A stretch of DNA of 64,000 bases from Tetracentron sinense. Its lineage: Eukaryota > Streptophyta > Magnoliopsida > Trochodendrales > Trochodendraceae. The translations under genes and the position numbers were made by a program. This document shows positions 36,750 through 47,928 of the stretch, one piece after another. Within the stretch, counting starts at the first letter, position 1; each line of letters starts with the position of its first letter. The notes under the pieces were generated by a model. That model searched no databases. It worked only from the letters and a program-made list of their open reading frames with translations, and had not been told where the DNA came from. Where the stretch lies: the NCBI GenBank assembly GCA_015143295.1, contig CM026562.1, positions 8,274,041 to 8,338,040 of the forward strand, read 5' to 3'.

Positions 36750-38052
36750 ACATGTGTTAGTTCCTTAGAGTTCTCTTTTGAAGCAAGATACGATATTTGG
36801 TTGTCTTTCTCTATGAAAGGACCATGCGATGAATACAAGATAAAAATTGACGAAACAGCAAATGAAAAGCCTCAGAAAGAACCTCATTCAGGAGAAAAGC
36901 AAAAGAAAGAAAGAAGAGAACAAAGAAAGCAAGCGACGATCGATTGTCAACGACAGGATGATCGATCGCAGGACAGAACAGTGATGATCGATCGTCCACT
37001 AACCCGTAGCTAAAGAAGAAACCCCTAAAATGGACGATCGATCGTCCTCGACTGGCGATTGATCGTCATCAGCATTTGTGGCCTCGTAATCCGCACACAA
37101 AAGCTGAAGTGTTGCCTCTTTGAGAGTTTCTAAAAGTTGAATTTAGGAACAAAGAAGGGTTCTCTATAAAAAAAGGAAAGCTACTAACCCTATAAGGGTT
37201 CTAAATTTGGAGATTTGGAGGAGACAATGCTCTGGAGATCTGTGAAGGTTGGATGATGGATCATTCAAGTTCTTCGTGTTCTTCATCGAAAGAGGTGTTC
37301 CTTGTTCTTGCTATGAACTAATCTATTTTTCTAGGATTTAGATAAAACCCCAGCCAAGTAATTGTTCTCTTGTGTTTAATTTAGATTTTCTTCCTTTTAT
37401 AAACAACGATTGCATAATGAGAGGGTTGTGTTCTTTAACCAATTTATTCAAATTTATAATCAATTTCAATATAATTTATCCTTGTCTTAGGTTTTATTAT
37501 GTTAAGATTGAATTCAGTTATATCTTCTTTCTGTGATTGTTGGTATGAATTTTATGCAATGGTTTTTATTGTCGAAGAATCAAATTATAGGATATTATAT
37601 ACCTAGAGAAGACGAGTGATGTCACAACCATAGTTTAGTGTATATCACTCATGCTGACCAAAGATAGGATATACCTAGGGTTTGATCCTTTGAATCATAC
37701 TTGTTTTGATGAGTTAAGACTTGTAGTTGATCTCATCCCTATTTTTTTATGCTTGAGATACCTGAATAAATACATGTGCATTTAATTATGAGGCTAGTGG
37801 TGGATTGGAATGCCCTAGATCTTCTTTCACCGATATATAACCAAAAGCCTTTAGTTTAATTAGGATTAATAAAATCTATTAGTTTAATTATGTTAAAATC
37901 AATCAATCTTGTTACTCATTGACTTAGAAATAATCTTGAGAAAAAGGCAACGAAACCAGTGCAGTCCTCTATGGTTCGACACCCCAAACTAGTCACCATT
38001 CTATGGAATTGTAGCTACTATGAGGTTTATTTAATTGACAATCAATCACCAC
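36750..38052 (+). mobile_element. Athila-like LTR inserted in the outer solo LTR
   Basis: 37930-38050 has the end layout of Athila LTRs (GCAGTCCTCTATGGTTCGAC, CAAACTAGTCACC, ATTGACAATCAATCACCA), and the segment interrupts the outer LTR leader. Probable start TGTTAGTTCC or TGTGTTAG near 36750. No clean TSD could be settled, so the limits are approximate. A cluster of GGACGATCGATCGTCC-like palindromes lies at 36934-37074. Confidence 0.55.
36934..37074. repeat. GATCGATC palindrome cluster in the Athila-like LTR
   Basis: Five or six words built on GACGATCGATCGTC: GACGATCGATTGTC, GATGATCGATCGCAGG, GATGATCGATCGTCC, GGACGATCGATCGTCC (a 16-bp perfect palindrome) and GGCGATTGATCGTC. Confidence 0.8.
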
Positions 38053-38381
38053 AAATTTTTACGGGTTTTGACAAAATAGGCTAAGTAAACCATGTATATG
38101 CTATGATAACTCCATGAATGAAATTCCATGTTCTATTTCAATTTTTCCAATACTCTTTAAGAATACTATGATGCTCACAAGTACTCTATGCATGCCACTT
38201 AATGTTTCAAAGTTTCCTATGATCCCTATGATGCTTACATGTACTCTATGATGCTCACAAGCACACTATGCACATGTATCACATGTATGACCGAGGTTTC
38301 TCATAAGTATGGGTATAAGTAAAAGCTCAAAAGAAAGTTCATAAGAAAGAAGACAGAGCTCACAAGTTCATAAGAATATGA

Positions 38382-38683
38382 AAGGATGTTAGTATACTAT
38401 GATCAGGTACGGGCACTAACATCTGTTTCCAAGTAAGTATGAGAAGATACTGGCATACTATGATCAGGTACGGGTATTAGTATCTGTCTCCAAGTAAAAT
38501 AAAGAATATGAAAGGATGCTAGTGTACTATGACCAGGTACGGGCACTAGTATATGTTTTCAAGAATTAAGAAATGATGTTTTAGTGTATTGTGACAGGTA
38601 CAGGCACTATCATCTGTTTTTATGAAAGCAATAGAAGATGCTAGTATACTATGACCAGGTACCGGTACTAGCATCTGTCTCAA
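38382..38683 (+). repeat. tandem hairpin units in the outer LTR leader (five units, ~65 bp period)
   Basis: Each unit is a stem with a loop containing ACTATGAYCAGGTAC. Stems: unit 1 GATGTTAGT/ACTAACATC; unit 2 GATACT/AGTATC; unit 3 CTAGTG/CACTAG; unit 4 TAGTG/CACTA plus GATG/CATC; unit 5 AGATGCTAGTA/TACTAGCATCT. Several differences between units change both sides of a pair. Confidence 0.85.
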
Positions 38684-39409
38684 AGTAAGTACAAGATAAG
38701 TGAAAAAAATGATCTCATAAGTCTCATAAGAACAAGCTCACAAGAACTTTTAAGGAACTCACAAGACATATAAGATGCATAAGGTGCTCATAAGCTAAGA
38801 TTCTCATAAGATATTCCACGATAACTCACAAGACTCATACGATGTTCGAAATATGTTTTGTTAAAGCATAAACTCAAAGTATGATTTTTGAGAATATGCA
38901 CTTGTTAGCTTGTTTTAAACTTCCGCACTCTGATTATGCATATGTTCTAATGAACTGTATCCTGTATGATATGTTAATGCTTTATAACATTGTTGTTTAG
39001 TGGTTTATACATGTTGAGTATTCAATGCTCAATCGAACTATTATTTCGGTAGGTTTCAGGTTGGATGGTCGTGCTAATAGAAAGCAGGAGATCTCTTGGG
39101 ATCATCATGCAGATGATAGTGGCCTGGACATGTAGCCTTGTGGTTGAGGGAGAGCGACATGCATTTGGGGTTCCATTTTGGGGGTTTTGCATTAGACTTG
39201 AGTTGGTAACTCAAGTGATGGATTTTGTGTACAAGGTTAGTTTCTATTTATGTACAAGTTTAGTTTGGTTTCAGTGGACACTGTTATATATAGAAGAAAT
39301 TTTCAGGTTCATTATTTATTATGCCTTGTATGCTCTCTCACAGGATGGTTTGAATGTAAGTCAAGACGCCCAAGTCTCATAACTCCTAGGGGGATTTTGG
39401 GTCGCAACA

Positions 39410-39881
39410 CACAAGTAAGAGCCTATTTATAATATTTTACAGTCTCCTTTTAATTAGAATTATCAGAATTCTACAAAATAGAAGGTTTACTGGGCTAAAC
39501 CTTAGACGAGCGGTCGACCGTTGGTGAGGGGTGGTCGACCAGTACGCAGGTTTTCGACCCATGGAGATGGGTGGTCGATCGGAAGTTGAGTGGTTGACCC
39601 ACCTTGGTGAGCGGTTGACCGGCCATTTGTTTACTCTCTACCCGATTTCCCATACATTTTTTTGACTCCTTTGTCACTTCAGGTTGACCCGTATTGAGAG
39701 GGGTCGACCAGTGGCCTTGTTTTCGGTTTATTTTAGTTGTTTTCTTCATTTTGACACTTAGTCAAATGACATAATATGTTCATTAACATAGAGGAAGGTA
39801 ATACGAGAAATTTGACATGAATACCACGATTATCATTAAAATGTGCACAAACATCAAGACATGAAGTTTTGAGTCTCTACA
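39410..39881 (-). mobile_element. chromovirus-type LTR, proximal part
   Basis: The minus strand starts TGTAGAGACTCAAAAC at 39881, like the solo LTR at 47929-50298 (TGTAGAGACTCAAACTTTC). Its TATA box TATAAATA lies at 39431-39424, and GGTCGACC-type words fill 39512-39705. The rest continues at 25001-26169 beyond the nested insertion. Confidence 0.7.
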
Positions 39882-39925
39882 TCCTCCCCTCTTTATTAGA
39901 ATTTCGTCCACGAAATTACATGATC
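39882..39925 (-). mobile_element. chromovirus 3' end: polypurine tract and last Pol codons
   Basis: The minus strand reads TCGTGGACGAAATTCTAATA, then AAGAGGGGAGGA, directly followed by the LTR. This GTGGACGAAATT...GGGGAGGA/TG arrangement is the usual end of plant chromovirus (Tekay/Reina-like) elements. Upstream coding sequence is not recognisable past about 39930. Confidence 0.65.
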
Positions 39926-40600
39926 ACTCATATAGGTGGGGATACTTCTTGATAATGATCTTAAAATGTAAAATTATATTTACTTTAAAGTCATTGTCGA
40001 TTTTCTCTTGAGCATAATTCTATTCTTACACATAGAATGTTGTGTTTTCTCTTCACCATTGCTTATAACACATTTTTCTAATGAAATTAGTATATTTGCA
40101 TGCATTCATATGAGTCCTAATGATCAAGTTACATAACTTTCTTTAAAAAGGACTTTTTACGTGTATTTTTCATCGTAGGAGCCATGATCGGATGGTTCTC
40201 AAGATTCAAGATCTCCATAGATCATAATCATCACCCTCTAGATCATCATTATGATCTAGATCGAGCATCTAAAAGAGATCGAGGGTCAAAAGGAGTCCAG
40301 AAGAGAGAGATACCCAATAAAGGTCACGAAAGACATCTAAAGCCTAGAGATAGATTCATATGCCCACTTTCAAAGAGAATCTAACCTAATCAATCAAATA
40401 TCAGACCTTGGATGAATATCAATGGTTCAAAATGATGAAGAATAATGAAAATTGTATTGAGGATGAGTTTGTAATTTATAGTTGTAAAATAGGGGTATTC
40501 TGGGCATTTAGTGGAAAAGAATCTCTTTTACCTTTCTTTCATTCTTTCTCTCTCCAATCATCTCATTTTCTCTATTCTCTTTATGTCATTTCTCCCTCTC
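39926..40600. other. unresolved spacer before the Athila LTR
   Basis: No gene. 40180-40270 holds GATCTAGATC / GATCATCATTATGATC words. The start of the Athila LTR to the right is not resolved. Open frames at 40408-40801 are pyrimidine-rich LTR-like sequence. Confidence 0.3.
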
Positions 40601-41859
40601 TCCTTTCTTTCTTTTCTTCTTTTTTTCCTCTTTTGTTATTATCCTAAATATCTACATGTCCTGATTAGGACACATGATATCACACATTCACAAGAGCAAA
40701 CGCATGGACCTTTGGCCTTGAGCTTGCCTTTGTTTCTCTCTTCTCTTTTCTTTCTTCCCTTTTTAACCTTAACCCTAAAACCCTCCTTCCTAGCCAAATA
40801 AACTTGTAGAGATTATCTTTGATCACATTTTTAGCTATAAATATTCCTCAACTCTCTCTCTCTCTTTTGGGGGATGATCAATAAGGTAGAAATAAAAGTG
40901 CTCTCAATTCTTCATTTTCTAGTCTAATCTCTTGGGATGAATTTTAGTTTTTTAATTTAGTTTATGTTCTTTTTTCAAGTATTGTAATTCTTGTTTGTCA
41001 TCAATGTAATTGAGCATTCCTTTAATTTATAAGTTCTTTAATTCATTCTCTTCTTTTTCTTTTAATAGTTTTTATTTTATTTTAATCACCTTCTCACGGA
41101 AGGCTAAAAACCCTCCCATGAAGGAGGGATTTGATCCATGAAGAAGTAGATTAATCTCCACCTTATTGCTATTATTTAGTTTCCTTGTAATACAATCGCA
41201 CCTTAAGGTTAGAATTCTTTTAAGTTATTTTTTTTAGTAAGAATTAGATTGCTTGTGTTTCTATTAAATTGGGATTCATGCAATGTTTGTCTCTCCAACA
41301 TTTAAAACAATCTAAAAGTATTTAAATTTTACTTTATTTTAACTTATTAAAAATTTATATATTGGTTTCAAGTCGAAGGAATAGATCTATTCACTATAAG
41401 AAACCATTTCTCATTTCCAAGGCTTAAATTATTATATTAATTATTATTAAGTTATTTAGATTTGTAATTCCATATTTTCCATTTGAGAGAGATAAAGTCT
41501 TCTCCCCTCATTTGAGTAAAAGTTTGTATGAAATTGATAAAACAATAAGGATGAGATTTCTCCAACTTCATGGTAGTAATCATTGTCCTTGAGCTTCACA
41601 TCCATAGATTATCTCTCACATTTTAATTGCCATTTTCTTATTTCAGTAAACAATCATCCAAGAATCTATTCTCTTTTCTTTTTTGCTTTACTAATTTTAT
41701 TTTAGTTTGATAATTGCTTCATTAACTTTCTATCCCTACTTGGGGTTTGATACTCCATACTTGCTACTATACACTTTTGTGTTCCAATATTTTTAGTACA
41801 TGTTTTTGGAAATTTTGATAGCACTACAATGACTTTGTCAAAACAAAGAAATTTGTGCA
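40601..41859 (+). mobile_element. Athila-type 5' LTR (left limit uncertain)
   Basis: Pyrimidine-rich tract, then GGGGGATGATCAATAAGG and, near the end, CTACTTGGGGTTTGATACTC. It ends TTTGTGCA at 41859 just before the primer site. Reads as an LTR because of the primer site and Athila integrase that follow. The true left end may be further left. Confidence 0.5.
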
Positions 41860-41866
41860 AATCAAA

Positions 41867-41884
41867 TGGCGTCATTGTCGGGGA
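41867..41884 (+). other. Athila primer-binding site
   Basis: TGGCGTCATTGTCGGGGA, close to TGGCGCCGTTGCCGGGGA, the usual Athila primer site. It fuses within a few bases to integrase codons (CATCTACCTGTCGAACTAGA), so nearly all of gag-pol is deleted. Confidence 0.75.
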
Positions 41885-42487
41885 TTTTCATCTACCTGTC
41901 GAACTAGAGCAAAAAGCATATTGAACGATAAAGCACCTTAATTTTGATCTCAACAAGGCAGGAGAGCAATAAAATAAAATAAAATTTTGTAATTTTTTTG
42001 GGTGTAAGGGGCTAAGGTTTTATGTCCTCCCCTCTTGTTCTCTTAGAATTATTTTAATAAACTGGTAGGGTCGGCCAAACCCCTCCCCCCCGCCCTCTCT
42101 GGGAGACGTTTCTTTAAAAAAAAAGCATATGAAGCTTCAGCTCGATGAGCTTGAAGAAATTAGGAATGATGTATATGATTGTGCAAAAGGTAGAAGGACC
42201 ACATGAAAGTCATGCATGACAAAATGATCATTCGTAAGGAACTCTACCCCGATCAAAAGGTCCTACTATACAATTCTAGATTGCATCTATTTCCTAGTAA
42301 ATTAAAATCACGTTGGACCGGACCCTACTTTGTTCAAACTGTTCATCTGCATGGTGTGGTAGAGGTCCTGGATACCAATGATGGAAACACTTTCCAAGTT
42401 AACGGACATCATTTAAAACCATACCTTGAGTACCTAAACCCAGAAGTTGAAGAAACACTTCTGGAAGATCCTGTATATCATCTCTAG
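41885..42487 (+). pseudogene. Athila (Ty3/gypsy) integrase C-terminal remnant
   Basis: Reads HLPVELEQKAY-stop-TIKHLNFDLNKAGEQ at 41888-41967, then a LINE-tail insertion, then KLQLDELEEIRNDVYDCAKG at 42129-42190, a stop/frameshift, and 42203-42487 (DQKVLLYNSRLHLFPSKL, SRWTGPYFVQTV, NGHHLKPYLE). These are hallmark segments of the Athila integrase tail. The catalytic core, RT, protease and gag are missing. Non-functional. Confidence 0.85.
41968..42128 (+). mobile_element. LINE-like 3' tail insertion with A-tail
   Basis: Interrupts the Athila integrase frame between AGEQ and KLQLDEL. Carries GGGGCTAAGGTTTTATGTCC, TTTAATAAACTGGTAGGGTC and CCAAACCCCTCCCCCC, ending in A9 at about 42115-42123. A 5'-truncated, A-tailed piece fits L1/RTE-type insertion. 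The TSD is ambiguous because flanks are A-rich (AAAAGCATAT-like words on both sides). Confidence 0.6.
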
Positions 42488-44164
42488 ATCTGATAGAGAT
42501 TTTCTTGTATATTTCTTTTTCCTTTTTACGATTTTTTTTTCTATCTCTATGATGCTCTCCTACCTCATCCCATTCTCACTTCTCAGTGTTTATGATGCTT
42601 CTTTGTTGAAATATTGAGGACAATGTTCGATTTAGCTTGGGGTGTGGATTCATACCTCATTGTTCCTCTTTCAATCCAAAAATAAATAAATTCCATAACT
42701 GTTATGTTCTCTTTCCTTTCTTGCATTCTATCATTTGAGTTGTTGAATTCTAGATTACAAAGGCACATGATGAAAAACTCTAATCAGCCTAATTCTTAAT
42801 ATTTTAATCATGAGTCCTCCTTATTAACCCTTTAGTAGGGAATCTTAGAATTGTAGATCTTTTGAAAATTCATTACACATTTGACTGTATTCTAAAGTTT
42901 AGGTGGAAATTAGTAGTTGTGACCGAATAATTGCCTAGAGTGTAGGAAAGACAAAGCCTAATGAACTTTAACTAACTGGTTCACTTGGTTGGCTGGGAAA
43001 GAAGAAAAAACAGAACTGGAAAAGATGCATCTTGGAAAGCAATCAGTGAATTAGACCGGGTACACCAAAAAGGGCTACCTATTTCCTTAGTATTGTATTG
43101 GAAAAAGAAAAACAAATGAAGTACTGAAGAGAAAAAAAAAAGTCAAGGAAACTGACTGAATTAAAAAGAAAAAAAAGAAACATTTTGCAAAGTTTCACTA
43201 ATATTTTTAGAATAGGGTGAAATTCATCGCTTTAAAAATGCGAGCAATCTAAAATATCTCAAATAAAGCCCATGAGATATTAAGATGAACATTCAAACTG
43301 CTCACTAACCTGGACAGGTAGCTAATTTTTTTAATTTGGTCCTTAGGTTAATTCGACCACTTTTTTGGTAATTAGGAGTTCACTTTCTACTTTAAGAGAC
43401 AAACCCTCTAGTTATCTGTCAGACTTCACATGCAATCAGAGGTAAACAATTCTAGATTTCTCTAATAGGGACTTAGTAAATTGGACTCTACCAAAATTTT
43501 GGAATAAATGGCTGAAAACCTATAATAACCAGTGCCTAAATAATTCTGAATTTGATGCCTTGAAGGATTGGTGCAAATTTATTTTTTCATAGTTTAGATT
43601 ATTTTCTAAAAAAAAAGTTAATGGAGGATTGAGGGACAGTGGGTGTTTTACTGAGGATTAATTTTTTTTCTCCTTCGTTTAGAATATCTAGTTTCCCTTT
43701 TTACTACTTTGTCCGGCTGAAAACGGTAAACTTAGCGCTTTCTGGGAGGCAACCCATGAATCTTTGAATAATTCAGGTAAGTGCAGGTTACACCGTCATA
43801 GGTAAGATGGTACTTATTTCCTGTTTTCCCAACTAGATACTTGTCACTAGGAATTCATAATGCTGAAAAATAAAATCACTAAGTGTGAGACTATAAAGAA
43901 ATTTGTGAGCTTAAGACCTTATAAGGTGTGTGTGTAGGTTGTTGCACCTGATTTGGATTTTGTGGGTATTATGGGCAGTGAAATACCACCACCCATAGCG
44001 CAGGTGCTTATGCACCTGCAAACACCTAATCACTGCCTCATGGAGAGACGATTGGGATTCGCACGTGCTTATGTCATGCGCATTCCTTGTTGTCCGTCAA
44101 CATTTAATGTTAAAGGCTTAGCTATCATATCCTGGAACATGCTTAGCACCAATCCCCATCGGAC
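42488..44164 (+). mobile_element. Athila 3' non-coding region and spacer
   Basis: TTGAGGACAATGTTCGATTT followed by AGCTTGGGGTGTGG at 42612-42650 and GGGAGGCAACCCATGAATC at 43745 are standard post-pol Athila motifs. No reading frame. The 3' LTR is not identified; 43930-44160 leads into the minisatellite. Confidence 0.65.
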
Positions 44165-44995
44165 TGATACGTGTCCAAGTTATGAAGGCCAAAACCTCAC
44201 GAAGGAACCTTAAGTGCTAGCCTCTGAGAGGTTGACACGTACCCAATTCGTGAGGAAAATAACCTCACGAATCACCCTTAAGTGTCAGACTCCGAGAGGC
44301 TGACACGTACCCAATCCGTGAGGGCCAAAACCTCATGGATGAGTCTTTAGTGCCAGCCACTGAGAGGCTGACACATACCCAATCCGTGAGGGCCAAAACC
44401 TCATGGATGAGTCTTTAGTGCCAGACACGTACCCAATCCGTGAGGGCCAAAACCTCACGGATGAGTCTTTAGTGCTAGCCTCTGAGAGGCTGACACGTAC
44501 CCAATCCATGAGGGTCAAAACCTCATGGATGAGTCTTTAGTGCCAGCCTCCGAGAGGCTGCCATGTACCCAATCCGTGAGGACTAAAACCTCATGGATCA
44601 ACCTTGAGTGTCATCCTCTGAGAGGCTGACAGGTACCCAATCCGTGAGGACTAAAACCTCACTGATCACCCTTAAGTGTCAGCCTCCAAGAGGCTGAAAC
44701 ATACCCAATCTGTGAGGATCAAAACCTCAGGGATGAGCTTTTAGTGTCAGTCTCCGAGAGGCTGACACGTACCTAACTTGTGAGGACTAAAACCTCATAG
44801 ATCAACCTTGAGTGTCAGCCTCTGAGCGGCTAACACGTACCCAATCTGTGAGGACCAAAACCTCACAGATGAGTCTTTAGTACTGCCAACCTCTGAGAGA
44901 CTGACATGTACCTAACCCGTGATGATTAAAACATCTCAGATCACATTTGAGTGCCAACCTCTAAGGGGCTGACATGTACCCAATCTATAAGGACC
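44165..44995. repeat. 68-bp minisatellite, twelve units
   Basis: Anchors ACCCAAT (or ACCTAAC) at 44241, 44309, 44377, 44431, 44499, 44567, 44635, 44703, 44771, 44839, 44910 and 44978. Spacing is exactly 68 except one short (54) and one long (71) unit. Unit words: CCGTGAGGGCCAAAACCTCA, TGGATGAGTCTTTAGTGCCA, GCCTCTGAGAGGCTGACACG. CAGCCTCTGAGAGGCTG is a palindrome within the unit. Confidence 0.95.
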
Positions 44996-46280
44996 TGGCT
45001 GGACTCCAATTTCAAGTTTTCATCCCTAGTGAGGATTTGACATTATACTACTAAGGAAACTCCAGAATTCATAATACTAGAAGTCAAACCTAGTTAGATC
45101 CAAAGCATGTAGAATTTTTGAATTTAAGTGCATCAATCTCCATTGTTTGTCTTTATGCAATTTTCTTCTCTTTTTCTTTTTCTGACAAACATAGCCATAT
45201 TGTAAGAATTTTTATTGTCATGTTCTTTTTCATCTTTTTCTTACAATGGTGGCTTTCACACTATGTGGTTAGGTAGTCCTCTCCTACTGGCAGCAAAGGC
45301 TTTCACACTAGCAACCCAGATAGATATCTATTGTCTGGATAGGTAGTCATTACGTATTGTTTGCATCCAATAGTGACTTTCACACTATCCCAAAAGGTAG
45401 CCCTTCCCATTGACTCATTCTTTTCTTTTTTATGGAGAACACAAGTAAATGGGAACATAACCAATAGTCAATCCAGAGTTGATCAACCGAAGGTGACATA
45501 GAAGGATAACACAATGTCATATGGCATAGGAATGTAGACCTTTAACCAAAATCCTGTCAAAATGCATATGCATAAAATACAAGGCATATCATAAATTACT
45601 GAACTCTAACTATGATAAGTGAGATAGTCTAATTTTAACATCCAAATGACATAAACAAGTGCATTATCCTAAAAGCTCAATCCTAAATTGTAAATTTTCT
45701 TGAACACATGATAGATCAATTATGGAATATAAGAAATATAAGTTATGCACACTATGCTAGGAAAGATATAATAGCATGAAAACTCTTTTTGGATTTTTCA
45801 GTTTTCTTATGTTTTTAGATTTTCTCATTTTTTAATGTTTTTGGATTTTCTCATTTTTAATGTTTTTGGATTTTTCAATAACTCAAACAAAAAAAACTGA
45901 GGAAAAAGAAATATCCTATCTAAAATAAAAGGGAAAAATCTTTTTGGGATTTTGGATGCAAGCAATATATGTGCAAACATCAACAAAAGTAAATTAGCAA
46001 GAAACAAAATCCTAATAATATACAAGACTGCACATAGCACTAGGTAAAGATATAGCAATCAAAACACAACATAGGCTATAACACCACTGGACTAATTATA
46101 GTCCTGGAGGTCTTCCCTTTGCATCCAAATTGTTCTTAGATTTGAGGTGACCCTTTGGTTCCTAACCATTTTCGAGATTCAAGAAACATGACCTCATGCC
46201 CATTTTCCTTCTTTCCAGACAGATTCCTAGAACATCTTTGGTTCACTCTGTTCCCTCCTCCATAAGTAGTGTATGTAGTA
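44996..46280. other. non-coding internal region of gag-only Copia element 2
   Basis: 45055-45110 (AAACTCCAGAATTC, AGAAGTCAAACCTAGTTAGA) and 45245-45422 (CTTTCACACTA spaced repeats) match 31880-31935 and 32083-32240 of element 1. 45790-45870 has three copies of a GTTTTTGGATTTTCTCATTT word. Confidence 0.6.
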
Positions 46281-47928
46281 GTGTCCTAATCGTGACCATC
46301 CCTGGATAGGTGAGCAATTTTCATCACCTCCTCACTCAAACTTCTAGACATCTCTATAAGGATCTCAATTTGCCTTTGGAGGTTTCCTTGAGCATTTTGC
46401 CTTTGGTTCATTGAGCCTTGACGCCTATTTCTCCTAAAAGTAGGACATTTTGGTCTTGTGTGATCCTTCACCCCACATTGGAAACAAGTGGGAACCAAAT
46501 GAGAGGAATGATTCCTCTTTGCAGGATATTTGGTTCACTCACCTACTGGGAGAATTGGGACATAGTCTTAGATGGGACAAAGGTCCAATACAATGGAGGT
46601 CGGACTAGGTTCCCATTAACATGAATGACATTTTGATTTCCAGGAGCATCTGGAGCTTTGGCCTTGAGTTTCTCAACAATGTGAGGCCCTTTCTGAGAGG
46701 ATGGACCAATTCCTTTCCTGTTACCATAATTCTTTCCATGACAATTTAATTCTCTAACTATTTCAGTTGCACCAAGGAGTCTGTTTTCTTTAGCCCTTCT
46801 TTGAAGATCACATTCAAGACTGGTGACCTTCTTGATTAGGCCAACCTTGTCAGCTGGAACTTTATGAAATTCTCTTTTGAGGAATGCAATCTTTTCAATG
46901 AGAACTTCTTTATCTGCCTTAATTTCAGAGATTAGAATTCTCAAATCCTTAGTCTCTTGAAGAAACATGTCCCCATCATTCTCAATTAAGGTGACCCTAT
47001 TGGTCAGAGAGACATTCGTTGTTCTAAATTTAAGACTCTCCTCATACAGTTCTTTGTATATTGTATGAATATCATCCTCAGAGCCATCCTGACTCTCCAC
47101 TCCTTCATCATGAGAGTCATTCTTACTCTTTTTCTCTTCCTTATTGTCAGATTCTAGACATTTGATATCTTGATTTTTATTGCACATAGATGAGGGATAT
47201 TCCTCAATTCCCTTGAAGCTGGTAGTGAAGATAGTATGATTCCAATTTTCCTTTTCAGTATGAGAATTGTCCGGACATTCGGATTCAGAATCATTGTCAC
47301 TCCCTATGGTATTCATTGCCTTGTCCTTAGATTTCAGTTTGTTGGGGCATTCAGGTGACATGTGCCCATATCCATGGCATTCATAGCAGTGGATACTCCA
47401 AGGATCCTTTTTAGCACTTTTGGGGTCTTTTCTTTCTTCCCAGTGCTTAGGCCTAGATTTCTCAAATGGTTTTCGGTCTATCTAAGCTTTTATTTGTTTC
47501 CAAGAATTTTTTTAATTTTTTAACAAATAAAGCAATATCTTCCATCCCAAATTCAAATTCACAAACAATGATTCCCTACCAGTTTTCAAAGCTATATTTT
47601 TCACTGGGTTTCTGGGAGGATTTAAGATTGAGTTCAAAAGGTTTGAAGTAAACCAACTAACTCCTCAATCTTAAGAGCATCAATATTATTGCTCTCCTAA
47701 GTAGTCGTAACTTTAATATGAAATCTCTCAGGAAGAGATCTTAAAACTTTTCTAACAATTTTAGACTCAGAAAGTCTCTCTCCTAGATTAAACAAGAATT
47801 AACAATATCACTCAAGTTAGCATAAAATTCATCAAAAGTTTTATTATCTTTCATCCTAAGGTTTTTAAATCTAGTTGTAAGCATCTAGAGCTTAGATATT
47901 TTCACAGTTGTAGTCCCCTCATGGGTAA

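Larger units (their letters stand above)
26170..39409 (+). mobile_element. Ty3-like solo LTR (outer), about 2.8 kb once three insertions are removed
   Basis: Begins TGTAGAACCCCGAAACTTCG and ends CCTAGGGGGATTTTGGGTCG followed by CAACA. Flanks CACGA (26165-26169) and CACAA (39410-39414) match at 4 of 5 bases. It shares its start, end, TATA-to-end layout and late motif (TAGTGGTTTATACATGTTGA at 38998) with the inner solo LTR at 26679-29371, so they are one family. LTR segments are 26170-26678, 29377-29625, 36079-~36750 and ~38053-39409. No internal coding region adjoins it. Confidence 0.8.

Noticed and set aside
40408..40801. Leu/Phe/Ser-rich open frames resembling membrane proteins
   Set aside because: They come from a pyrimidine-rich tract of the Athila LTR region.
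44333..44518. Open frame with repeated RFWPSRIGYVS peptide
   Set aside because: Arises from the 68-bp tandem repeat; no independent evidence of coding.
44165..44995. CRISPR-like regular array
   Set aside because: Units are contiguous 68-bp tandem copies without unique spacers, in a plant genome.
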